A stretch of 64,000 nt of DNA from Hormiphora californensis (lineage: Eukaryota > Ctenophora > Tentaculata > Cydippida > Pleurobrachiidae): assembly GCA_020137815.1 (NCBI GenBank), contig CM035351.1, positions 539,938 to 603,937 on the forward strand, given 5' to 3'. This document shows, one piece after another, positions 9,601 to 20,300 of the stretch. Made by a program: the position numbers and the translations under genes. The notes below the pieces were generated by a model. The model was not told the DNA's origin. It made no database searches and worked only from the letters and a program-made list of their open reading frames with translations. The stretch's first letter is position 1. Each line of letters opens with the position of its first letter.

Positions 9601-10696
9601 GACTACCAGGTCCTGGAATTTGCTGCCATACGAACTTCGACAGAGTGAAACTTTACCCATCTTTCTGACTAAGCTCAAGCTCAACCTTTTCAGTTATATT
9701 GATATCGATAATATTCTATGATTTTCCCATCACCCCACATCACTTCACCAACTCATCACATGAATGTTCCAATTGCAATACCGCTGCCACTTCTGCGGGT
9801 CGCCTACTCTCCTCGCGGCGCCTCCCCTCTCTAACTGTAAATCTAGTCTAGTGGCAACAACGATATATTTTTAATTTATTTAATGTAAACATAAGCTACC
9901 TATAGAGGGGCTTCTTAAGTGCGGGATTCCTGCGTGAAGCCCTCAGACGCACGGCATGTGATATTATTTGATCTTTTAAAAAATGCAAATTGTTTCCGTA
10001 ACCGTTTGAAACTTCTTCCAATAAAAAAGTACCTACCTGAGCGACGATGGCATATTTCTCGTTTTGCGACCACACCGTGGTGCCCCCAGGAAATTTCATA
10101 TTCTCTCCATACATCTTGTAGCAGACTCCATCCCTGCAGTTCAGCCCACAATCTATCTTGGGTCTCTCCATGTCATCGACAGTACAGGACTGGTAGAACT
10201 TCTTCTCGGTCATTCTACAGAACAGCTTGTCCTTTCTGTCCATGGGTGCAAGCCGTGTATCTCCACCACAACTCCACCAGTGCTTTCGGAGCGCTCGGTA
10301 ACCTGTGGTGTGTGAATATATATATAATGACATATCTCGTATGTTCTGATTCTGAAGAAAACATTTCACCATGCAAGTGGAGTTTGCTTCCCCGGTTTCC
10401 TAGGACTTGCACCGTAATATCCGCCGTGTAATTGTGGGCTGTGGCGACATTCTTTGTTGAGATGCACCTTGTACTGTGTACCTCTCCCACTATTGTCCTT
10501 TTCACTAGTACACAGTGCATCTCAACATGTCGTTGATCCCCGCCCTGGTCGCCACAACAATCATCGCGACATTCTTTACAGTCTTACCTCGTTCGAAGCA
10601 TGCCTCCAAACGGCCTTGAGTCCTGTCACAGTCTACTGCTGCCCCTGTTCCCGAGGCCAGGAAAGCCACCAAAAGAGACAATAAAACGAGTTTCAT
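6691..10696 (-). CDS. Secreted bulb-type (GNA-like) lectin, 4 exons
   Basis: Exons 10588-10696, 10037-10302, 7216-7366 and 6691-6821 join in phase to 218 residues. The start MKLVLLSLLVAFLASGTGAA is a signal peptide, so the product is secreted. Residues about 22-95 form a Cys-rich region (CGGD, CRMTEKKFYQSC, DCGLNCRDGVC). From about residue 100 there is a B-lectin fold: GGTTVWSQ, then the mannose-binding signature QxDxNxVxY, seen as QTDDNVVLY and split by an intron after Q. A second, weaker repeat ends the protein (VENDGNMVIRD...VVWEVGS). Exon 3 uses the donor GTAAAG at 7215. The last acceptor, CTTTTCAG at 6822, is the first of several tandem copies. Carbohydrate recognition or defence is inferred from the family. 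The 2.7-kb second intron carries a LINE on the other strand. Confidence 0.85.
6811..7017. repeat. 60-bp tandem repeat copying the lectin's last splice acceptor
   Basis: Period exactly 60 bases, three full units plus partial ends. On the minus strand each unit contains ATACTTTTCAG followed by ATGGCTAC, i.e. the acceptor and first bases of the final lectin exon. The unit nearest the exon is used in the gene model. The upstream copies are potential alternative acceptors. Confidence 0.85.
7136..7210 (-). repeat. 75-bp dispersed element, copy 2 (in lectin intron 3)
   Basis: Nearly identical to 31408-31482 and, inverted, to 6185-6245. It starts 5 bases inside the lectin intron, just after the donor GTAAAG, in the same orientation relative to transcription as the copy that makes up an intron of the protease gene at 29631-32025. 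Confidence 0.85.
7535..9895 (+). mobile_element. Non-LTR retrotransposon (LINE), 5'-truncated, CR1/L2-like
   Basis: Carries the linker and reverse transcriptase part of a LINE ORF2 but no endonuclease domain. The open frame begins at FDFNKADW, typically the region after the endonuclease, immediately downstream of a TAA. A threefold GTTTTGATTTTAAT-type microduplication marks the 5' junction. A ~170-base 3' untranslated region follows, ending about 9895 in AT-rich sequence without a long poly-A. Clade assignment is by general resemblance and not secure. It lies within lectin intron 2, antisense to the gene. The intact frame suggests fairly recent insertion. Confidence 0.85.
7574..9721 (+). CDS. 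Reverse transcriptase ORF of the truncated LINE
   Basis: Frame of about 715 residues without a proper start, because the element is 5'-truncated; it is open from about 7545. The RT palm motifs run in order: SCGPDGIHGRIL, PIHKKGDSKDVANYRPISLL, RQHGFVEGRSC, FDFKRAFDSCNH, SGVPQGSILGPVLF and the catalytic LYADDTKIW. A thumb region follows (CKVLSVS, LDLGIFVTSNLNW) with RSLIEHCSPIWCN. The stop is TGA at 9719-9721. The catalytic aspartates are present, but without the endonuclease the copy could not mobilise itself by target-primed reverse transcription. It would be transcribed antisense to the lectin intron. Confidence 0.9.
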   Translation: MGLNVALARVDWDSIIVSNANCAWKKFCSSLFECVEKYIPMRRLRGSFEPLWYDRDCKKARRIKEDLRKKYVSNPTPPTRERYTTARKDFKNLIIQKMNNFFGVNDSNSITKRFWSHIKSSSKCDRIPPTVYRNDVTRTDPSAKASLFNAHFASQFTEPSLYNIDVDLSRKEFDCYFSCSEVYSVLCNIDVSKSCGPDGIHGRILKNCAGSLSYPIWLLLNLSMSTGVVPDDWKLASIVPIHKKGDSKDVANYRPISLLSLVGKIMEVLVKNRIMSHCGSMIDPRQHGFVEGRSCCTQLLPFTHSLASNLNHSDYVRTDVVYFDFKRAFDSCNHDIILNKLKIKFGLDGMLLRFIKNYLRDRRQKVVIDGESSEELPVISGVPQGSILGPVLFTIFINDIFDEVTEGTHISLYADDTKIWREIGYWSDHLSLQRSISNLYSWSVRNKMCFHPQKCKVLSVSPTGAHHRPIPLPFCEFFYTLNSVFIDYVTKQLDLGIFVTSNLNWSSHCEYITTSMISKFNLLRRTCYFLNNSANKRSLYLTMVRSLIEHCSPIWCNIGRTQLLSLEKLQKRVVKWIRNEPMASYSNVQYVSYLKGLNILPFKELFLYNDLRLFYQIVYNMVQIDIPDSIRPVNAADLRPTRQNRDIIAGLDRTTLVDTSNSHKCSSTLRDSFFHRTTRSWNLLPYELRQSETLPIFLTKLKLNLFSYIDIDNIL

Positions 10697-11337
10697 TTTG
10701 CAGAGAAGAACTGAATTTCTACAGCATAGGAGACTAGAGCATATATAATAGGAGACTGAGAGAGACACCTTCTATATTGTCCAAACTTGATTATCCTATA
10801 TATTGTCCATGGGAAACGGTATTTTTCATAATATTAACACGAATATTGTTGAAACTTCATATTACTCCCACACTCTCTCTCTTGGAGTGATCTAGCTAAG
10901 TTATGCAATAATGCATAATGCATAATGCATAATGCATGGATGGTATGTTGATGTTATTGTAAGAATCTTAATCAAATTTGTTCTTCGGCTAATCAGACGA
11001 AAGAACATTTCTTTACCGTAAATCTTCCGCTTTTACTTTCGTCACAATAAAAAGAAAGTCTAAAAGTCGCTACATCTTTTCATGTAATCTGAGTGGAATA
11101 GGTATATTGAAACGACATGCAACGTGCAGCTATCAGCCCTCTTCTCCTTATAATATCCTTGTCTAACAGCCAGTACTTTCCACCGTGTCTAACACTGTCA
11201 GTAGACCCAACTACAATCTTTCAATTTCTGTTTCTAATCACACAATTCAAGTCTGTTATATCAGACACACATGTCCATATATATGGAATTGTTAGCCGAT
11301 GAAGCCACTCAGACACACATGTCCATATATGGAATTG
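10697..11337. other. Intergenic between lectin 5' end and GPCR 3' end
   Basis: Short AT-rich spacer. It holds TAATGCA repeats at 10910-10936. A 48-base duplication (11261-11308 and 11309-11352) copies the GPCR stop-codon region (GFIG-stop). No gene is seen. Confidence 0.6.
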
Positions 11338-14300
11338 TTAGCCGATGAAGCCGCTGTGATTGTCACAATCCCTGTTGCTGTCCAGTCCTGTCATCATAAT
11401 GGTATTTGATTTGGGGGTACAAGATCGTGATCTATCGCACTCTGTCACCATGGTCATCCTGCTGTTGGGCTGTTCAGATGAGGTCTCCCTGACCAGAGCA
11501 TTGCTGGTAGCAAAGGTCTGCTTCGTCTGTGGCACTGCGGGGGAGGGGTGTGTTAGTTAGAGCTGAGGTAAGTTAGAGGGGCTGTTTGTTGCTAAGAGAG
11601 CTCTGTTAGTAAGCCAGGTGGCGAGGTAATTGCCCTTCACCTGTCATCAAAGATAAAAGAAAAGGAGAAAAAGGGACGTCCCAATCGATATATTGACACT
11701 CACCACCCACACACACAGACGCACACACTCTCTCTCACGCACGGGCTAAGCATCTTCATCTTGGTTTGAGGTACCGCCAGCAGAAGTCATTAGTGTTCCT
11801 AGTCCTAGGTCGGGATTAGGGAAAGACAATCAATAATTCAGTAATAGAAAGATGTTTTGAATTAGTGTCCTAGTCCTATAGTTAGGGAAAGACAATCAAT
11901 AATTCAGTAATAGAAAGATGTTTTGAAATGATTTGAAATGATTTCATTAGTGTTCCTAGTCCTATAGTTAGGGAAAGACAATCGATAGGGAGAGAGATGG
12001 GGTATGATTGGTTACATGCAACACTCACAATTGGTACCGTTTCCTGGGAATGAGTGAGGCATTTCCATGTACGCATGCCCTTTGAAGGTAGTAGGACAGT
12101 AAGGAACATGATATGATAAGGGAACATAATCATGATAATAATGCAATATATCATGCATCATGCATTCCTTACACAAACGTGTGCCGTTTCAAATATATAA
12201 TTTAAAGACTTGGCCAGATGCACTTAGGCGGGTGGGGGGCGGGTTCACTTGGGCGGGTGGGCGTGGGTACACTTGGGCGGGTGGGCGTGGGTACACTTTG
12301 GCGGGTGGGGGCTTTTTAACTTGGGCGAGTGCACTTTGGCGGGTATTGGCGGGCGGGTGGGTGTAGTATAGTATTCACCTTTCGATCGAGAGTATGGCAC
12401 ACTGGATGAAGTTGATTTGTCACTCTCAGACATTCCCAGGAGTTTCAGCCACACTTTCTTCAGGGTGTCATTGAGCACAACGTACAACACGAATATCAGA
12501 ATACCCTGAGAAACAAGGGAACTTTATGAGCGGTGTGTGACTTGTTGAAGCACCTAGAATGGAGCTTCAAGAAACTGCAGTTTAATGGTCTAGAAGTACA
12601 CTCCCTACACTGACATTGTTTTGAGAAATAAACAACTTACCTGAGTTGAATTCAGCAAGATAAAAATGTAGCGAAGCCATTTCTGTTTCGCTGCGGCATT
12701 GAAAATAAGCACGAATCCAAACACCCAGGACACACCCAGTAGACTCATAACGGAGACTGCAAAGCTGAATTGTTTCTGAAAATAGGGAAGGGGAACTGTG
12801 TTTTAGTTGGCTAGCGATGCTAGACCCCACTTTGATTCTCAGCTCGACAATGCGCTTAGATCAGGGCAGGCAGACAGGTTATTTCGGGGGTGGACTACAG
12901 TCCCTTCGTTAGAGGGGTCTGCAGGGTGAATTACCTTTCTCCTCTCGAGATCAGATGGAGGTATTTTGTGTCCGAGTTGGTTCTTGCTCCTGAACACGTT
13001 AAGAACACGGATAAAGATGAAGATGTTGAAGGAGATAGCGAGCACAACAGGACCGTAGAAAGACAGATAGCCGTAGGGCCGGTTGATGAAACACCTGAAA
13101 ATCAAATTGTAGTTGTGGAATTCTGCCTCCGATATGTGCGAAAGTTCTGATACAGAGGGACGGCTAAACAGCCAAGTGGAAATCATAAGGCTGACTAAAA
13201 TCTACTGACTATTAATAAAGGTCTATAATAGGGGCTTACGTTTCACTGCTAGCGTAGTCAGATCTTCCCCACGCGATTCCAATAACAGGGAAAATTAGTG
13301 GGATGCCTGAAGGAATGGAAATGGGGTTATCAGGGTTACCATACAATGGGGTTACCATGGTTACCATGGATACCATACAATCACTAAACACATCTAGCGA
13401 GGACACGTGTTCTGATACATTTAGCACTAGGTTTACTTGGCTTGAAGGGGTGGCTGTGGTGTACGCAGCAGTGGAGTATATGTCAGCGAGCTTGACGTTC
13501 TTATGAAAGGAGTAGGAGAGGAGCACGCAGGCAAGGAGAAGGAACAACACGAGAGCTAGGATAACCGCCCCAAAGGTCCTTAACATATCCCTTTATAACA
13601 AGAACACACAAACTTAACTAGTATATAGTTGCACTAAAAACATATAGAGATCTTAAGTGCACTATTTAGACAAGAGCTTTATATGGTATGATGTGTGTCT
13701 CGTGAGAGATCTCTTTATTCACTTTAGTCGCGCATGGTTTTGTGTTTTTAACAAAATCTTAACCACACACGAAGTTAACTGGTTCAACCAATTAACCAAT
13801 GGCTGTCGAGAAGTTGAAGGATTAGCAAGTTTCATGAAAGTTGTTTGAATTGAGCTGTTTCTAGAATCTAATTCTAGAGAACAATGCTATTATAGAGCCT
13901 ACTATTATAAAAGGCGGGCTGAGGAATTAGTCTGAAATGCCCTGACAATTGGACATCATACATAATAGAAGACTGATTTGTTTGATCTCATCCTTGAATA
14001 GGCGAGTACTTTATGTAAACAGCAATACAAGACGGTTTCAAGGATCAGATCAAACAAATCAGTTTCCCCTCCATCCGCCACATCCCCGTACACATAATAG
14101 AGGAGACGCGGTGGAAGACCCCCCCCCCCTCCACATATAATACTCAGCAAGACAAATCACATAGGAAATAGGAAAGGAATCCTTTGACAGATAACATTAC
14201 ACGTGTAGGAGGGAGGAAGATCGATTAACGATTTGACAAGACATATTTGGCAAGAAAAAAATCAATCAAGTTTTAATGAACAGTCTCTCATGTTCATGTC

Positions 14301-17300
14301 ACCACACGTTACTTATAATACCCTGTAGTAAGTAACTAGAGAGAGGAGGATTTGATGTCTAATAACTAGAGAGAAGGAGGATTTGATGTCCACAGACCGC
14401 ATGCAGGTCCATTAGCAAGGCCCACATGTAACAAGTTTTAGCCATCCTAAGTTATATAGTTTCCCTTATGCAACTCTACCCCCCAACTCTATATTAGGCG
14501 GGCCGGTAACTCCACCCAGATAAGAGATGTTTCACACAAAATAAACCCCAGAAAATAAGCCCTAACGAGTCCCACACAGCTTGCTTTATGCGAACATATT
14601 ATAAGTAGGTTGAATAATCTCTAAGCTGCGCTAGAATCCTCTCTTTAAGAGCTAGACTCTAGAGGGTTGCACTGTCGAGAATCAAATCGGGGCCTTGCGC
14701 CAGACAGAGAGTCACCTGCATAGTTCCCGGCGAGACTTTTTTAAATATTATATGTGCTCTCTGACTCGCTCCGCCACAAAAGTGCACTTAACCGCGTGAC
14801 AGCTGTCATGCCTTCCCCCGTTTTTCAGTGAGACAGTGTATTTTCTAGACCTGTTTATTATATGTGGATCTTGATATGTTCCCCCGATTATATACCGAGC
14901 AACAAGCTCTTTCCCAAGTAGCTCGCGGTAAATCCTACTGTTCGTAGTATGCGTGGGCCATGTACAATGTACATTGCACATAATACATTGTACATGTACA
15001 TTATATATTATACAATACAACACCAACATTGTACATACCCCAGCAGGCGAGGTTGAATTTCAGCATGTATCTGGAGATGTGGGAGTTAAGAACACAGCTA
15101 ACAAGGGCTCTGTACATCACCACCGCCTCACAAATCATCCAGGCCATCTGACATAGCCAGAAGTAGTTCATCAGGAAGGCAACCTGGAGAGAGAGAGGGG
15201 GGAGTTGTAGAGATCAGGGGTTGTTAGCAAAATTGGGCAAATTGTAAAAGATTTAGAAGGATAGTTGTATGGTTCAATTGTCTTCCTCTCTCACTCAAGA
15301 AGTATGATTTGTTTAAATCACTTTGTTTAAATTTAACCGAGAACATATTCTCAAATTGCCAATTTACTAAGGAAAATTGTTTTGAATCACAGCGAGAACA
15401 TTTTCTTCTTATAGGTCTACTTACCACAAATACTAACCCCCTCCTTCCTTCCTAGATCCCTGTACTTACCACGAGGCACTCCGCGGATGCGCCAGTATCT
15501 TTCTCTGCTTGGGCGCTTTGCTTCCTATTGACCAGCTCCATAAAGTGGAAGATGACGATAGAGAATATCATGGAGGTCACAAGAAGGAGGTTAATTCGAA
15601 CTGTCCGGGTCTTTAGCATCTCCCTAAAGGTACATGAGTTGTGGGGTTGCAGTTGTAGTGTGAGTTTAGTGTGGGGTTTGGTAGTATAGCATATTGCCAT
15701 CCATATAAGGTGATGGCCTGCTCTATTAGTGTAACTAGGACCTACTTGGCAGGAAGGTAGGCAATGACTGTGCAGAAGAGACATCCCAGACTTATCGCCA
15801 GGAGCACTTGTGATATTATCTCCTCTGTCTCGTCGTAATCGCTGCTCATCGTCTGATAGGAATACGTGTTAGAAGCATTCTTAAAGAGCTGGCAACCCTC
15901 CTTCCCCTTCAAATATCCCTCTCCCGACCATGGATTACTTGTATCCTAAAATTCCTATACTTGTCAACTGTTCATATCACCTTTTATATTCCATGTCCAC
16001 AACTCCTTACAACACCACGTACCATGTCCACAACCCCTCTCAGACCCACAAGGGCCCTCAATACGTACCATAATAACAGCGAATGAAGTCATGTGATCAC
16101 AGGAACAGGATATCTGTCCGTTATCATCAACCTCTTGAGTGCATCCACTCTCATCACCTCCAACCCAGGACCCTGTAGTCTCGTTGTAGTAGGCGCACTC
16201 ATACACCTTGTTCAACCCTATCTTGTAGTACACACGCGGGGTGTGATCCTGTAGGAGACATGGATTAATATGGAAATCAATAGATTGACTTTTGAGAACA
16301 ATGTCTTCAGCTATAAAATCAAGACTTGTATAGAATGAATTAATCTCTGTATAGTAACTTGACCCCTTACTCAATGTCATACAATCGATGATAATTCTAA
16401 GTAAAGGTTACAAACCTTGACAGTATAACTGAGCTTCACTTTGTTGCCATCCCCAAACTTTACACTTCCATTACTGTTCGCGTAACTGACTTCTGTGACC
16501 AGACTTGAAATCGCTTTAACTGCCTGTAGCACAGAGGTGAGGGGTGAGGTAGACAGATACAATATAGAATCAGGGTGGGACGTGGGTACTGGTGAGCTGT
16601 AGCAGAGCTAGAAGGAGGTTTGAACTCTGCTTCACTTGAGGAGAGGGAGATGGGATATACTAATTGGGGTATACAGAGATGAAGGGTAGATTATATCTAT
16701 TATATCTTGGTTCAAAATACAGTCGCATCATTTCGTTATCTTGGCAGATATATATCTTGGCATTGGGGAAGTTAAAATGCATGATTGTTGGTTGTAAAGA
16801 TGATCAAACTGAAAAATAGAGATTACTGATTAGAGATAGAGATAGAGATAGAGATAGAGATAGAGATAGAGATAGAGATAGAGATAGAGATAGAGATAGA
16901 GATAGAGATAGAGATAGAGATAGAGATAGAGATAGAGATAGAGATAGAGATAGAGATAGAGATAGAGATAGAGATAGAGATAGAGATAGAGATAGAGATG
17001 AGACAAGATGACAGGTTAAATGCATTTTTCTTCTTCCTCCTGTATCTCGCAAGCTCTTCTCGAACAAAACAGATAATTGTTCACCTCATTTTCTCCGCCT
17101 CCTAAATTAGACAGGGACACACAAACACATTCCTACTAACAACACAAAGCTCTTCTGTGAGCCAGTGAAATCAAAGAAGTTGTGATTCTGAAAAACCCAA
17201 TTACCTCTGTTTTGGACGCCTTGAAGTTTTCTCGGAAGGTCTCCTCGACATCGTAGGCTACGTCTTTTGAGGGATAGAACTTGCCAGTAGGATCGTATAG

Positions 17301-20300
17301 GACCGCCCTGACCGTTTGGTTACTGTCGTTAGGTACGCTCACCTGATGGAGGGTTTTAGAACATCATGCTAGTAGTAGCATGACAGGAGGGTTAGAAAAT
17401 GACAGAAAATGACAGGGAGCTGAGACTAGAAGGTTATGACTTCATGAATTTTTGAGTGTTGATATAATCAACAACGCGTTCTAGTGTGTGGGTCTCGATG
17501 TTCCCAACGTCTGCCTGTGTAGAGACCAGTGCTGCTGCCGTGTGTGTGCTTCGTCGCAAATCAATCGATTTCGCGGTGGGACAGGCACGCGGGAGCTTTG
17601 CTGGTCTGGCAGTCGTAGGGATTATCTGTGTTTTTCCCCTACTGTGCAGGATGGCACAGCCATGATGTTTTGGCTCTTTTCCTGTTTCATTTATTCTATT
17701 CTATTCTAATCAAGGTACCACAGTATATTGTGAATAAGCAAGAGATGAAGAATATGAATTAGAACTCACAGAGAATATTGTCGTTTTGTTCCCTGTATCG
17801 GCTGCATTAGTCGACCCATTAAGACTAGCAAGAGATGCATCTCCAAACACACTGATCTTTGAAGCTGATCCAGTGGATGGTTCTGCAACCGCCATACTAA
17901 CTGTCTCGGCGGCTATGTAATTTGATCCTCCCGTGCTTAGGTTATCAGATATCGCCTTCGCACTGTCTCGCATCCTGTCCAGGGAGAGAGAGAGAGAGAT
18001 CAGAATTCAGAGATGGAGATCTTGTCTATTGAAGAGGAACGATAGAGCATCGTACTTTACGAAAATATACAATATCAGCCATCATGTCGACCTCCTAAAT
18101 CTGCCTTTAGCATCAGAGGGGTATACAACTAGACGTGTGTACTAATTACTATTCAATATGTTACTAACGCTTTAGCTGGTGCCCCTCCATCGTCTCTCAT
18201 CTGGACCTCCTGTGTGTCCATGTGTACCCCATCCACAGTCTCAAGGAGATTAACCCTGACCTGATCATCACCATACTTCAATACTTTATCAATTATATTC
18301 GCTAGCTTCTCAACATTACCACCATCCATCTTAGATGAACTCTCATCCGACAGCTCCTTCAGCTCAGCAGACACCCTGACAGCCTCATCGCTCGACTCAA
18401 TGTCAGTAGACTGGTTATCTAACTCATCTAGCCGCTGTTTTGCAGCACTCGCACACGCCGAATAGTTGCTTGACCCAAAGGTCCGATCTTCCAGACACTT
18501 CCTTGTGGCAGATTGTGCGTTCTGGGATATTAGACACCGGGTCAGAGGCGTGTTTTGGGTTACTCAGTGAGTTTTGACAATAGTTTTGAGTAGATGGGGC
18601 ACTGCGAGATGTATGTTCCGAGGATGTATTAGCCCCCCCCCCCCCCCGGTGTTAATATACATGACGTACATTATAGACACATGGTACAGATGCAGTCACC
18701 CCAACAGCCGTGGTAGGCCAACTGTACGCTCCGTAAATGTCATCTTCTTCCTCCAGTGCTCCGCAAATATCTGTAACGACCATTTGTACTGGACATGGGG
18801 TTAGCAATGAACCAAATACACCCAACATCTTATAGCTGAGTATATAATAGCTGAGTAACAAAACATCATAGGACATTCAACAGAATATAAACCAATGTCA
18901 TATGGGACAGCTTTTAATTTGTCACAAACCTTTTGTAAACTACACTAACCTTCAGGTTTCTCGCATATTGGGTTTTCATTAGATCCCGGTGTACACTGGA
19001 TACACTTTGTGCTGCCCTCTGGTGCGTATTGTGATGCTTCACAGTTCTCGCAGATACTCTGTCCAGCCTTGTTCTGGTATTGATTCTCCGGGCAGTTAGA
19101 GCACTGTGTGACATCCACCCCTCCGTTACTGATTGTACCAGCTTCACACTCGACCCAAGTGTATTCATCGCGTAGTCGATATCCTTTTGGAACAGGCACA
19201 TCCACTGTGTGGAGAAGGAGGTTTGGGAAGAAGTCTCGTGGGGCGAGGGAGGAGGAGAGGGAAGTTAGAATTGTCTCTTGTGGCGAGAGAGGGAGGAGGA
19301 GGTTTGGGAAGAAGAAGGAGAGGGAGGTTAGAATTCTCTTGTGGCGAGGAAATGAGAAGGAGGGGTAGGTTAGTTTTAGAAGTCTCTTGTGGCGAGGAAA
19401 TGAGAAGGAGGGGTAGGTTAGTTTTAGAAGTCTCTTGTGGCGAGGAAATGAGAAGGAGGGGTAGGTTAGTTTTAGAAGTCTCTTGTGGCGAGGAAATGAG
19501 AAGGAGGGGTAGGTTAGTTTTAGAAGTCTCTTGTGGCGAGGAGGAGGTTAGTTTTAGAAGTGTGGCGAATTGAAGGAATTATAATTTGTTGATGTCACAT
19601 ACCGAACATTCTTCCAAGAACGAACATCTTCTGAACATCAACAGATCCTCCAGGCAGTGTGTAGTCTATTTTGGGTGTGCCTCTTTTATTGGCCTGTACA
19701 CCACCACTACAGTTTAGTACTAGCTCTTGTTCAGATTGCCGAAGCGTCACGCACCCGTCCACTTTCACTCTTATTTCCGTTTGTATCTGTACGGCGGTCG
19801 TGAGATTACAAAAAGGGAGGGAACTGACAACTGTCTCATGGCGCCGACCCGATCTCCAGACAGAGAGGGAATCTATGATAAATAGTTACCTCTTCAAAGA
19901 CAAATATAACTCTCTGTACATCGTACGTATGAGCACCACCTCCTATCTGAATCACCCCAGGAGAAGCGTCATCTACTCCCAGGGTGAATATTGCACTTGT
20001 CATGGAATCAAAAGACATCACATCTTCTGGAATATCTCTTTCACCGATCAAGTTCTCATAGTAACCGTTACTATGGTAACATCGACTATTCGTTGCTGTG
20101 GAGACGGTACACGGCTCGCATGATTCACTCCCAGGATTGCTGTACTGGAGATAGTCGCACTTCTTACAGGCAGTCGAGCCTGAAGGTGAATTATTGATTA
20201 ACATGCAAGTTTTAATTACTGACAAAGGTAATTGGGAATCTAGGTTCATATACTGTTTGGTGAACAGATTTTAGCGGACTGCTATGCTCTCAGACTGTGG

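Noticed and set aside
7535-9895. Autonomous LINE
   Set aside because: No endonuclease domain or ORF1; the frame starts after the endonuclease, so the copy is 5'-truncated.
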